Shown in pieces: positions 33,355 to 41,123 of a stretch of DNA of 64,000 nucleotides. How positions within the stretch are numbered: the stretch's first letter is position 1; each line of letters opens with the position of its first letter. Below the pieces are notes generated by a model. The model was not told where the DNA came from, did no database searches, and saw only the letters and a program-made list of their open reading frames with translations. Source of the DNA: Conexibacter sp. CPCC 205762 (lineage in GTDB: Bacteria; Actinomycetota; Thermoleophilia; Solirubrobacterales; Solirubrobacteraceae); the NCBI RefSeq assembly GCF_030646155.1, contig NZ_JAUTDN010000026.1:17467-81466 (forward strand), in the 5' to 3' direction. The position numbers were made by a program, and so were the translations under genes.

Positions 33355-33395
33355 CCGGATTAGTCCGGACAGTTTGTGTCGTTTTGTTCTGGACA
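33355..33395. promoter_or_regulatory. Inverted and direct repeats upstream of TetR-SpoIIE fusion gene
   Basis: CCGGA-TTAG-TCCGG forms an inverted repeat at 33355-33368. TCCGGACA (33364) and TCTGGACA (33388) are repeated 24 bases apart. They lie just upstream of a gene whose product carries a TetR helix-turn-helix, so they are candidate autoregulatory sites. Confidence 0.35.
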
Positions 33396-33405
33396 TGCTC
33401 TGGGT

Positions 33406-34833
33406 GTGCCACGCAGAAGACGCTCGCGCCAACAGCGCTCCGACGGAGCCGCCAACCGCGTCCACATCCTCGCCATCGCCGGCGAGCAGCTGAGCCGCAG
33501 TCCGCGGACCTCGATGGAAGAGGTCGCCAAGGCCGCCAACGTGAGCCGCGGCACCCTCTACCGCCACTTTCCGACGCGCGCGGATCTGTTGGCGGCGATC
33601 AACGACGAGGTCCGCCAGGTCGCGACGGAGAACGTCGAGGACAGCCTGCGCCCGCCAGGAGAGCTCGCGCGCGCGACGCCGACGCCGCTGTCGGTCGCCG
33701 ACGTGCTCAACAAGGTCCCGCCGCATCTGCTCGGCGACCAGATCGTCGCCGAGGCCCAGCGCATCAAGGGCGTCTCGGCGGCGGCCGTCTACCTCGTCGA
33801 TCTCGAGGGCACGAACCTGACGCGGCTGGCCGGCCCGCAGGCGTTCCCGCAGACGCTGCCGGTGCCGCTCGCGGTCGGGACGGAGATCCCGCGCGAGGGC
33901 TTCCCGGCGCTGCTCGCGATGATCGAGGAGCACCTTCCGGGCACGGCCGTCGCCCCGCTCGCGCTGCGCGGGCGCGCGATCGGCGTGCTGGTCGCGGTCG
34001 GACACGCCGACGACGGCCTCGACGACCTCGCCTACGAGGCGGCCGCGGCACTCGCGCTGGCCGAGCACTACACCGACCACCTCGACGCGATCCGCCGTGT
34101 GCGTGCCACCAGCCCGGCGGCCGAGATCCAGCAGAACCTGCTGCCGCCGCGCATCGTGCGCACCGCCGGAGCGATGATCGCCGCCAACGTCCTGCCCGGC
34201 TACGAGATCGGCGGCGACTGGTTCGACTATGCCGAGAACGCCAGCGGCACCTGGATCGGGACCGCCGACGCCGACGGCAACGGCCCGGCGGCGGCCGCGC
34301 TGGCGTCGGTCGCGCTGGGCGCCTTCCGCTCAGGGCGGCACCAGACGCTCGAGCTGGTCGAGATCGTCGAGCTGATGGACGACACAGTCCGGCAGATCTT
34401 CAGAAGAAAGACCGTCACGACCACGATCGGCCTCTGGGTCGCGCCGACGTCGACGTTCTCGTGGATCTCCTGCGGCGAGCTCGGCCCGATCGTCGTCGAT
34501 GCGCAAGGCGTCGGCGACCTGCTCGAGGGCCCCCGACTGCCGCCGCTGGGAGCGACCAGAAGACTGCGCGACATCAAGGTCCGCACCCGCCGGCTCAACG
34601 ACGGCGACCGGCTCGTGCTCGCATCGGACGGCGTCGTCAACCGCACCTATCCAGAAGGCAACGCCCTCAGCATCCAGGGGATCGTCGACGCCATCCGCGA
34701 CGCGCCATCAGCCTCGGCCGCCGGCGCCGTCAGCGCCGTCGAAGCCGTCATCCGAACGATCAACGACGAAGACCTCGTCGACGACGCGACCATCGCCGTT
34801 CTCACGCCCGTGCTCATGCCCAGCGAACGCTGA
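33406..34833 (+). CDS. TetR-HTH / GAF / SpoIIE phosphatase fusion protein
   Basis: A 475-residue protein joining a DNA-binding and a phosphatase module. Residues about 18-65 are a complete TetR-type helix-turn-helix (SMEEVAKAANVSRGTLYRHFPTRADLL). Residues about 95-235 look like a GAF domain, and about 240-470 a PP2C/SpoIIE phosphatase with EIGGDWFDY, ADADGNGPAAA, ASDGVVN and DDATIAVL. The metal-binding Asp residues are present, but the usual GHG is GNG. It could link a ligand-sensing step to both transcription and partner-switching. GTG 33406 was chosen; GTG 33376 would add ten residues. Confidence 0.88.
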   Translation: MPRRRRSRQQRSDGAANRVHILAIAGEQLSRSPRTSMEEVAKAANVSRGTLYRHFPTRADLLAAINDEVRQVATENVEDSLRPPGELARATPTPLSVADVLNKVPPHLLGDQIVAEAQRIKGVSAAAVYLVDLEGTNLTRLAGPQAFPQTLPVPLAVGTEIPREGFPALLAMIEEHLPGTAVAPLALRGRAIGVLVAVGHADDGLDDLAYEAAAALALAEHYTDHLDAIRRVRATSPAAEIQQNLLPPRIVRTAGAMIAANVLPGYEIGGDWFDYAENASGTWIGTADADGNGPAAAALASVALGAFRSGRHQTLELVEIVELMDDTVRQIFRRKTVTTTIGLWVAPTSTFSWISCGELGPIVVDAQGVGDLLEGPRLPPLGATRRLRDIKVRTRRLNDGDRLVLASDGVVNRTYPEGNALSIQGIVDAIRDAPSASAAGAVSAVEAVIRTINDEDLVDDATIAVLTPVLMPSER

Positions 34834-35011
34834 CCGAGTCAGCGATTCGCTCGACGACAACCTGACGGCCGGACGTACCCGCGCGCAGCTGCGGCGACTG
34901 CGAACCGCGAGATCGTCCTCGGTCGCGACGATCGAGCCGCCCCGACGACCTGGTGCAAGAACTGTGCGAGAACCAGGGCTGCGGCGTCGGCCTGTTCTCG
35001 ACCGGAGACGA

Positions 35012-35041
35012 AGAAAGCCCCGCCCGGAGGCGAGGCTTTCT
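35012..35041 (-). terminator. Terminator downstream of the tRNA-Glu fragment
   Basis: AGAAAGCCCCGCC and GGCGAGGCTTTCT pair over 13 positions with one mismatch and loop CGGA. Read on the minus strand it ends in a T-rich run, directly after the tRNA 3' end. Confidence 0.6.
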
Positions 35042-35046
35042 CGGAG

Positions 35047-35100
35047 TACCGCTACGGGGATTCGAACCCCGGTTTCCGCCGTGAGAGGGCCGCCCTAGAG
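35047..35100 (-). tRNA. 3' fragment of tRNA-Glu(CTC), degenerate; probable attachment-site scar
   Basis: Read on the minus strand, this gives an anticodon arm with loop CTCTCAC (anticodon CTC), a GGCGG stem strand, a short variable loop, a perfect T arm CGGGG-TTCGAAT-CCCCG and the 3' acceptor strand TAGCGGT plus discriminator A. The matching 5' acceptor (ACCGCTA or GCCGCTA) and a foldable D arm are absent upstream. It is therefore not a working tRNA. A 3' tRNA half is what site-specific integration into a tRNA gene leaves behind. Confidence 0.65.
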
Positions 35101-35569
35101 GCCGAGATCTTCCTAGATGTCCAGTATCACTGGGCAGAAGACCCGATATGGGGAGCGCTCAGCGATCCCCGGAATCAGGCCGGCGTGTACGGAATGTGTA
35201 AGGCTTGCTGTCCTGTTTCTCGCCGCCAGTGGTACGTCACCTGCTCGCGGGCGAGCAGGGCGACGAACGCTTCGCGTGCACCAGGCTCGTCCAACGTGGT
35301 GGCGAGAAGCTGCCAGCACGTTAGGACGCGACACACCGGAAGAAGGTATTTAGCGATTCTACCTCTTGGCGTGGCGGAGTGAGCGGGCCCGCGGGCGCGC
35401 CACCCTGCCGGTCGCTTCTCGTCACCGTCTGGTGAACGATCGGCGGTCTGGGTTCGCGTGTTGCCCGGCGGTTCCCGCACGAGCGATTCTCGGTGCAGCG
35501 ACTCTGTGCGCAACCCCTGACCCTGCCGGTGACGGCCGCTCGACGCCGCGTCGGGCGCGCGCTACGATC

Positions 35570-35731
35570 TGGCGCGGAGTCGGTCTCCCTCGCGAAGCGG
35601 GGTCAGGGAATCCGGTCAGAGTCCGGAGCTGGCGCGCAGCGGTGGGGACGCAAGACGCGGCCATGGAGCCACTGGGACCTGAGGTCCTGGGAAGGTGAGC
35701 CGTGTGCGTCCGAGCCCGAAGACCTGCCGAC
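35570..35731 (+). promoter_or_regulatory. Cobalamin (B12) riboswitch
   Basis: The conserved core is clear: GGGAATCCGGTCAGAGTCC, then GGAGCTGGCGCGCAGCGGTG, GAGCCACTGGGACC, CCTGGGAAGG and GAGCCCGAAGACCTGCCG. These match the cobalamin riboswitch consensus block for block (B12 box, GCCACTG, GGGAAGG, 3' GAAGACCTGCC). GTCGG at 35579-35583 can close P1 with CCGAC at 35727-35731. The next gene on this strand is a FadR-type regulator whose ATG is 72 bases further on. By family, adenosylcobalamin binding lowers expression of that gene. Confidence 0.93.
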
Positions 35732-35803
35732 TTCCCGCCCTCGGTGGCGGCATCCGATCATCACGGCCTCGCGTACAGGCTGTCGGTTGAAGGGAGCAGT
35801 GCG

Positions 35804-36553
35804 ATGGATGTCGAGCAGTCGGCCGCTCAGCGGCGTGTGGCGGTCTTCTCGCCGGTCGAGAAGCCGCGCGCCTTCGCGTATGTCGTCGCCGAGATCGAGC
35901 GTGAGCTCGTCGCCGGCCGGATCCGCGTCGGGGACCGGCTCCCGGGCGAGCGCCAGATGGCGGAGCAGCTGGGCGTCAGCCGCGCGACGGTGCGCGAGGC
36001 GCTGCGCGCGCTCGAGCTGTTCGGGCTCGTCGAGGCGCGGCGTGGATCGGGCGGCGGCAGCGGCTCACACGTCGTCGCCGGCACCGACGCGGGGCTGCGC
36101 TGCGCCTGGCGGCTGCACGCGCTCGCGACCGGCGCGAAGGCGAGCGACCTGCTGCATCCGCTGGCGGTCGTCCAGCAGCATGTGGCGACCACGTTGGCGC
36201 GCGAGCGGCGCGGCAGCGTCGGCGAGCAGCTGGCGGACGCAAACCGGGCGGTGGCGGCGTCCGACGACTGGCAGCAGCTGCTGCGCGCCGACGTCGAGCT
36301 GCACGTCGCCGCCGCGCGCCTCATCTCCGACCAGCTCGCCTCCGGCTGCGCGGCGCTGGCGTCCGCCGCGGGCGACGAGCTGCTCGGCGCGCGGCGCGGC
36401 GCGAGCGTGCAGGCGGTCGCCGGACGCGTCGCGGCCGAGCACTGCCTGCTGTTCGACGCGATCGATCGCGGCGACGCCGCCGCCGGCGCGCTCGCGTTCG
36501 CGCACGCGCTCGGCGACCCGCTCGCGTCCAAGCCGCTGGCCGTCGTCGCCTGA
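35804..36553 (+). CDS. GntR/FadR-family regulator under a cobalamin riboswitch
   Basis: A 249-residue regulator. The winged helix spans about residues 25-95 (VAGRIRVGDRLPGERQMAEQLGVSRATVREALRALELFG). The C-terminal FCD domain has the helix with DVELHVAAARL and a final EHCLLFDAIDRGDAAAGALAFAHAL, consistent with the family metal and ligand pocket. ATG 35804 has GAAGGGAG upstream. The leader contains a B12 riboswitch, so its level should rise when B12 is scarce. Targets are not known; the B12-dependent mutase cluster 10 kb downstream is an attractive candidate. A riboswitch-controlled FadR regulator is unusual. Confidence 0.92.
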   Translation: MDVEQSAAQRRVAVFSPVEKPRAFAYVVAEIERELVAGRIRVGDRLPGERQMAEQLGVSRATVREALRALELFGLVEARRGSGGGSGSHVVAGTDAGLRCAWRLHALATGAKASDLLHPLAVVQQHVATTLARERRGSVGEQLADANRAVAASDDWQQLLRADVELHVAAARLISDQLASGCAALASAAGDELLGARRGASVQAVAGRVAAEHCLLFDAIDRGDAAAGALAFAHALGDPLASKPLAVVA

Positions 36554-36591
36554 GCAGCCGCGTGCCGGCGGCGCCCGCCACGCGGCGGGCG

Positions 36592-37350
36592 TCAGCCGTG
36601 CGCGCCCGGACCGCGGCGCTCGTCGTCCATCACGTGCCGGTAGAAGCGGACGACGTGCGCGCGCAGCGCGTTGGCCGCACCCTCGGGCTCTCTCAGCTCG
36701 ATCAGGTCGACGATCTGGCGGTGCTCGTCGAGCAGGCGGCCACGCTCCTCCTGCCAGTCGGAGAGGCGCTCGAAGCCGTCGAGCATCGCGCGCCGCATCG
36801 CGCCGCGCAGCGCCTCCATCAGCACCGGCAGCAGCGCGTTGCCCGACGCTCTCGCCAGCTGCACGTGGAACTCGGTGTCGCGCTCGTGGTAGATGCGGAT
36901 CGTCGACGCCTCGGCCATGTCGTCGATCAGCTCGCGCAGCTGGACGATCGACTCCTCGGTCGCGTTGACGGCGGCCTGCTCGGCGACCTGGCGCTCGAGC
37001 GCGGCGCGAACCTCGACGATGTCGTTGGCGGGGATCCTCAGCAGCCCGGCGTGCAGCCGCAGCACGTTCTGGAGCCCGCTCTGGGTCTCCGCCGCCAGCA
37101 CCGAGCCGGCCTCGGGGCCGGTCCCGCGGCGGGCGACCACGACGCCGAACATCTCCAGCACCCGCAGCGCCTCGCGCACCGAGGCGCGGCTGACGCCGAA
37201 GGTCTCGGCCATCTCGCGCTCGGACGGCAGGCGGTCGCCCAGCTGCAGGCGACCGCCGATGATCGCGTCCTCGATCTGAACGACGATCTGCTCGAACGCG
37301 CGGAGCTGGTTCAGGGGCCGGAAGGGCGAGTTGGCAGCTGGCCGGACCAT
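36592..37350 (-). CDS. GntR/FadR-family regulator
   Basis: A 252-residue regulator with a winged helix at about 20-85 (IIGGRLQLGDRLPSEREMAETFGVSRASVREALRVLEMFGVV) and an FCD domain with DTEFHVQLARASGN and a terminal helix ANALRAHVVRFYRHV. It is the last gene of a minus-strand set with the SDR (64 bases upstream) and alpha/beta hydrolase, and probably regulates them. It is convergent with the riboswitch-controlled regulator. ATG 37350 was chosen (CAGG upstream); a longer form from 37389 is less likely. Confidence 0.9.
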   Translation of the reverse strand: MVRPAANSPFRPLNQLRAFEQIVVQIEDAIIGGRLQLGDRLPSEREMAETFGVSRASVREALRVLEMFGVVVARRGTGPEAGSVLAAETQSGLQNVLRLHAGLLRIPANDIVEVRAALERQVAEQAAVNATEESIVQLRELIDDMAEASTIRIYHERDTEFHVQLARASGNALLPVLMEALRGAMRRAMLDGFERLSDWQEERGRLLDEHRQIVDLIELREPEGAANALRAHVVRFYRHVMDDERRGPGAHG

Positions 37351-37413
37351 TGGCCTGAACGTATCATGGCTTGGCCTGGCCGAAGCCACCTACCGTGGCC
37401 CAGCGCGCCCAGC

Positions 37414-38229
37414 TCACGCGCCCGCGGCCGGCGGCGCCAGCTGCGCCAGGAACGGCCGCAGGTCCGGGTAGGTCGAGGTGGCCCACGCGCCGTCGACGAA
37501 CAGGTTCGCGCCGGAGACGTAGCCGGCGTCGTCGCTGCCGAGGTACAGCGCCGCCGCGGCCATCTCCTCCGGGCTGCCGACGCGCTTGAGCGGGATCCGC
37601 TCCAGGTAGGCCTCGGTCGCGCCGGGCAGCTCGGTCAACGCGGCCGTCAGCGGCGTGGCCGTCAGCCCCGGCGAGACGGTGTTGACGCGGATCGCGTGCT
37701 CGGCCAGCTCGAGCGCCCCGCACTGGCTCAGCATCGCGACGCCCGCCTTCGCGCTGCAGTAGGCCGAGCCGCCGAACATCGGGACGGTCGAGTTGAGCGA
37801 CGCGATGTTGACGATCGCGCCGCCGCCGCCCTCGCGCAGCGCGCGCCCCTCGTGCTTCATCGACAGGAAGACGCCGGTCAGGCAGAGGTCGAGCACACGG
37901 CGCCAGTCCTCCTCGGACTGCTCCAGCAACGACCCGCCGCCGCCACCGCCCGCGACGTTGAAGCCGGCGTGCAACCCGCCGAACCGATCGACCGCGGTCG
38001 CCACGAGCCGCTCGACGTCGGCCTCGCTGGTGACGTCGGCCGCGACCCCGTGGCAGCGATCGCCGAGCTCGCGCTCAAGCTCCGCCAGCCTGTCCGCCGA
38101 GATGTCGCCGGCGACGACCGAGGCGCCCTCGGCGACCAGGCGCCGCACGATCGCGGCTCCGATCCCGGATGCGCCGCCGGTCACGACCGCGACTCTTCCT
38201 GCATACCGTGCGTTGTCCGCGCTGCTCAT
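37414..38229 (-). CDS. Short-chain dehydrogenase/reductase (SDR)
   Basis: A 271-residue classical SDR. Cofactor motif TGGASGIG lies near residue 17 and NVAG-type NAG motif near 90 (FNVAGGGGGG). Catalytic Ser is in IVNIASLNS and the Tyr-Lys pair in GSAYCSAKAG. SPGLTATPL and the end GYVSGANLFVDGAW are typical. Asp at the end of beta-2 (VVAGDIS) suggests NAD preference. The ATG has AGGAG upstream. It likely oxidises or reduces a hydroxyl intermediate; it sits between an alpha/beta hydrolase and a FadR regulator on the same strand. Confidence 0.93.
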   Translation of the reverse strand: MSSADNARYAGRVAVVTGGASGIGAAIVRRLVAEGASVVAGDISADRLAELERELGDRCHGVAADVTSEADVERLVATAVDRFGGLHAGFNVAGGGGGGSLLEQSEEDWRRVLDLCLTGVFLSMKHEGRALREGGGGAIVNIASLNSTVPMFGGSAYCSAKAGVAMLSQCGALELAEHAIRVNTVSPGLTATPLTAALTELPGATEAYLERIPLKRVGSPEEMAAAALYLGSDDAGYVSGANLFVDGAWATSTYPDLRPFLAQLAPPAAGA

Positions 38230-38260
38230 CGTCTCTCCTGTCGCCGTGTCCGCCGGGTGC

Positions 38261-39214
38261 TCACCGCGCGACCGCGGCGGCGAGGTATCTGTCGATTCGC
38301 TCGACCGCGGCCTGCGCGGCCGGCAGCGGAGCGGAGTCGAAGCCGTGCTCGAGGCCCGGCAGCAGCTGCAGCTCGCAGTCGACCCCGCAGGCGCGCAGGC
38401 GCCAGGCGAGGAAGATCGAGTCGTCGACGAGCGAGTCGCCGGCACCGACGCTGACGAGCGTCGGCGGAAGGCCGCTGAGGTCGGCGTACAACGGCGAGAC
38501 GTCCGGGTCGTCGCGCAGGTCGGCGTCGGGGACGTAGCAGTCGTAGAACCACTCGAGCGAGCGCCGCGTGATCAGGTAGCGGTCGTCGCCGTAGCGCTGG
38601 CTGGGCGTCATCGTCAGGTCGTAGTTGCCGTACAGCAGGTTGGCGGCGACGACGGCGCTGTGCGCGCCGTCGCGCTTGAGCCGCAGCAGCGTGCAGAGCG
38701 CCAGGTTGGCGCCGGCCGACTCGCCCGCGATCACCAGGCGCGGCGGCGCCGACAGCGCCTCCTCGGCGTGCTCGGCGACCCAGCGCGTCGCGTGCTCGCA
38801 GTCGTCCAGCGGGGCCGGGTGGGGATGCTCGGGCGCGCGGCGGTACTCGATGCTGACGGCTGTCATGCCGGTGGCGGCGATGACCTGCTCGAGCCGCTCG
38901 TCCTGCAGGTCGGCGGCGCCTATCGTCCATCCGCCTGCATGGCAGTGGACGTAGACGCCGGTCGGCGCGGGGCTGTCGATCACCCGCAGCGCGATCTCGC
39001 CGCTGGGTGACGGCACGCTCAGCGTCCGCGCGCGCGGCGAGCGGTACGGCTCGCCGGCGCGGGTCATCACGCCGCGCAGGTGCTCCAGCGACACTGGCGG
39101 GAACGTCCAGCCCAGCTGCGCCATCCCGCCCACGAGCGCCTCGTTGAACGCTCGCACCTCCTCGTCGGCGGCGGCGTCCTCAGCCGTCGCCGGAATTGCG
39201 GCGATCTCGCTCAT
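38261..39214 (-). CDS. Alpha/beta hydrolase fold-3 (HSL family) esterase
   Basis: A 317-residue carboxylesterase-like protein. The oxyanion-hole motif is HAGGW (the family's HGGGW with Ala), the nucleophile elbow is GESAGAN, and the acid/base pair is in SLVDDSIF (Asp) and LEHGFDS (His). All three catalytic residues are present. It is cytosolic. The ATG has AGGAGAG upstream. It is the first gene of the hydrolase-SDR-FadR operon and probably opens an ester or lactone for the SDR. A FadR-like operator lies in its promoter. Confidence 0.92.
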   Translation of the reverse strand: MSEIAAIPATAEDAAADEEVRAFNEALVGGMAQLGWTFPPVSLEHLRGVMTRAGEPYRSPRARTLSVPSPSGEIALRVIDSPAPTGVYVHCHAGGWTIGAADLQDERLEQVIAATGMTAVSIEYRRAPEHPHPAPLDDCEHATRWVAEHAEEALSAPPRLVIAGESAGANLALCTLLRLKRDGAHSAVVAANLLYGNYDLTMTPSQRYGDDRYLITRRSLEWFYDCYVPDADLRDDPDVSPLYADLSGLPPTLVSVGAGDSLVDDSIFLAWRLRACGVDCELQLLPGLEHGFDSAPLPAAQAAVERIDRYLAAAVAR

Positions 39215-39242
39215 TGCTCTCTCCTGAATTGACGTCCTGTGA

Positions 39243-39285
39243 GGTCTTACCAAAGACCATAACTGCACGATTGAGGACGATGCAA
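39243..39285 (-). promoter_or_regulatory. Promoter with FadR-type operator for the hydrolase operon
   Basis: GGTCTTACCAAAGACC (39243-39258) is an inverted repeat with 6-base arms and contains TTGGTAAGACC on the minus strand, the FadR-family operator form. On the minus strand, TTGCAT (39285-39280) and TATGGT (39261-39256) are spaced 18 bases as possible -35 and -10 elements. The operator overlaps the -10, as expected for repression. Confidence 0.5.
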
Positions 39286-39557
39286 CCCAATTCGAATGGG
39301 TGGTATCGCGATTCGGAGAGGCCAGACCTTGACATCGCAACCGTATTCGTGGGAGGGTCGCCGTGTTCGGCGGGATCGCTCGCCGGGCGGAGGAGAGAGT
39401 CGCGACGCGCAGCCCGCGTCGAGTTCGACCTGCCGAGCCGTGGGGCGCGCCGCGCGTCTGACGTCCCGAGGGCGAGCCAAACCACGGGAAATGGATTGGC
39501 GCGACCGTCGCGTGCGGCCCGGTCACCCACGGCAGTCGAACTGCAGAAGGGAGCAAG
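39286..39557. other. Rest of the divergent hydrolase/MFS intergenic region
   Basis: Contains a near-palindrome, CCCAATTCGAATGGG (39286-39300), next to the operator above, and a TTGACA at 39329 without a convincing -10. GAAGGGAG just before 39558 is the ribosome-binding site of the MFS gene. No gene is seen. Confidence 0.4.
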
Positions 39558-41096
39558 ATGAGCACGCAACAAACGGGGCTGCCCCGGTCGGCGCGCGTCG
39601 GCGGCGGAACCGTCGCACTGGGGGCGAGCATCCCGTTCTTCCTGGTGCTGCTGGCAACGACCGGCATCGTCACCGACATCCAGGGCGTGGCGCTGCTGCC
39701 GCTCGTCGGCACGATGGTGGCGGACATCGGGCTGACCGGTGCGCAGACGAGCTGGGCGCTCAACGCGCTCGGCCTCGCCAGCGCGGTAGTGCTCGGCCTC
39801 AGCGCTCGTTACGCCGACATCGTCGGCCACCGGCGGGTGCTGATTCCGCTGATGCTGCTCGGCGTCGTCGGCTCGATCGTCTGCGCGCTGGCGTCGAGCT
39901 TCGTGATGCTCGTGATCGGTCGTGCGCTGACCGGCATGGCGATCTCCGCTCCGATGGCGTGGGCGATGCTGAAGATCCGCGGCGACGCCAGAACGATGCA
40001 GACGGCGGCGCTGATGAACGGCACGGTGATCTCGATCATGACGCCGATCGCGCTGATCATGGGCGGGCTGATGCTCGAGGCCGGCACGTCGTGGACGGCG
40101 GTCTTCTGGATCATCGCCGCCGGCTACGTCGTCCTGCTGGGGTTGACGCTCGTCGCCGAGGAGACGCCGCGCGCGGTGCGCACGAAGGTGCGGCTCGACT
40201 GGATCGGGTCGATAGGCCTCGGCGTCTGGCTGATCTGCCTGCTGCTGGCGATCAGCAACGGCGAGAGCTGGGGCTGGGGCTCGACCGCCGTGATCGCGCT
40301 GTTCGCCGCCGGCGTCATCTCGCTGCTCGCCTGGATCGTGCAGCAGCGCCGCACCACGGAGGCGCTGCTCGACTTCCGCGACATGGACACGCGGCAGGTC
40401 TTCAGCGGCTACTTCAGCTACTGCGGCGTCGCGGCGCTCGCCAGCGGCATGTACCTGATCGTCCCGGCGCTGGCGCAGACGCCGTCCGAGGTCGGCTACG
40501 GGTTCGGCTCCAGCGTGCTGGAGTCGTCGCTGACGCTCCTGCCGATCCTGCCCGGCACCTTCCTCGCGTCGGCGATCTCGCGCCACATGCTGCCGCGCGT
40601 CGGGCCGCGCCCGCCGATGGTGCTCGGTGGCGTGCTGTGCGTCTGCGCCTACCTCTGGTACGCGCTCGCGCACGACGCCCTGTGGCAGATGTACGTCGGC
40701 ACGGCCCTCTACGGCGTCGGCATCGTGATCTGCTTCAACATCGGCTGGGCGCTGGTCGCCGCCGCCGGCCGGCAGGACAACATGTCGATCACGTTCGGCA
40801 TCCAGTACGCGCTCGCGCTCCCGGTCGGCGCGCTGATGACCGCGATCATGATCGTCGTGATGAACGCCAACCACATCGCCGGCACGCCGGTGCCGGTCGA
40901 GGGCGGCTTCACCGTCGACTTCTACATCCTCGCCGGAGTCGCGGCGGCGACGCTGGTCGCCAACGGCCTGTTCGCGGTCCCGCGCGTGCTCACGCACCAC
41001 GGAGAGGACGCCCCGGTCGGGCCGGGGACCGACGCGCTGGAGGGATTGGAGGGCACCGGCAGCGCCTCGCTGCCGCTCACGCGCGCCGACAGCTGA
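39558..41096 (+). CDS. MFS transporter (DHA2-like, about 14 helices)
   Basis: A 512-residue inner-membrane secondary transporter. The loop 2-3 motif is SARYADIVGHRRVL (MFS motif A). A long first half with GRALTGMAISAPMAWAM (motif C region) and many further hydrophobic segments are consistent with the 14-helix DHA2 drug:H+ antiporter group, though such proteins in catabolic clusters also import organic acids. It is divergent from the hydrolase operon across a FadR-type operator, so it may be co-regulated with it. The substrate is unknown. Confidence 0.9.
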   Translation: MSTQQTGLPRSARVGGGTVALGASIPFFLVLLATTGIVTDIQGVALLPLVGTMVADIGLTGAQTSWALNALGLASAVVLGLSARYADIVGHRRVLIPLMLLGVVGSIVCALASSFVMLVIGRALTGMAISAPMAWAMLKIRGDARTMQTAALMNGTVISIMTPIALIMGGLMLEAGTSWTAVFWIIAAGYVVLLGLTLVAEETPRAVRTKVRLDWIGSIGLGVWLICLLLAISNGESWGWGSTAVIALFAAGVISLLAWIVQQRRTTEALLDFRDMDTRQVFSGYFSYCGVAALASGMYLIVPALAQTPSEVGYGFGSSVLESSLTLLPILPGTFLASAISRHMLPRVGPRPPMVLGGVLCVCAYLWYALAHDALWQMYVGTALYGVGIVICFNIGWALVAAAGRQDNMSITFGIQYALALPVGALMTAIMIVVMNANHIAGTPVPVEGGFTVDFYILAGVAAATLVANGLFAVPRVLTHHGEDAPVGPGTDALEGLEGTGSASLPLTRADS

Positions 41097-41123
41097 ACGG
41101 CGCGGCGGCGGCGGCCGACGGGC

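Larger units (their letters stand above)
34834..35578. other. Intergenic region with tRNA fragment, no supported protein gene
   Basis: About 745 bases between the phosphatase gene and the riboswitch. Apart from the terminator and tRNA-Glu fragment listed separately, no frame has both a start signal and protein-like composition. Parts (around 35150-35360) are visibly less G+C-rich than the rest of the window, consistent with foreign or decayed DNA. Confidence 0.6.

Noticed and set aside
35047..35125. A complete tRNA-Glu gene
   Set aside because: The 5' acceptor strand and D arm do not pair with the 3' half, so only a fragment is supported.
35113..35513. Overlapping frames on both strands between the tRNA fragment and riboswitch, including a 112-residue minus-strand frame ending ALHIPYTPA
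   Set aside because: The C-terminal third looks protein-like, but there is no start with a ribosome-binding site, the N-terminal part is low-quality, and no family is recognisable.
39327..39357. TTGACA promoter for the MFS gene
   Set aside because: A good -35 is present at 39329, but no -10-like hexamer lies 16-18 bases downstream.
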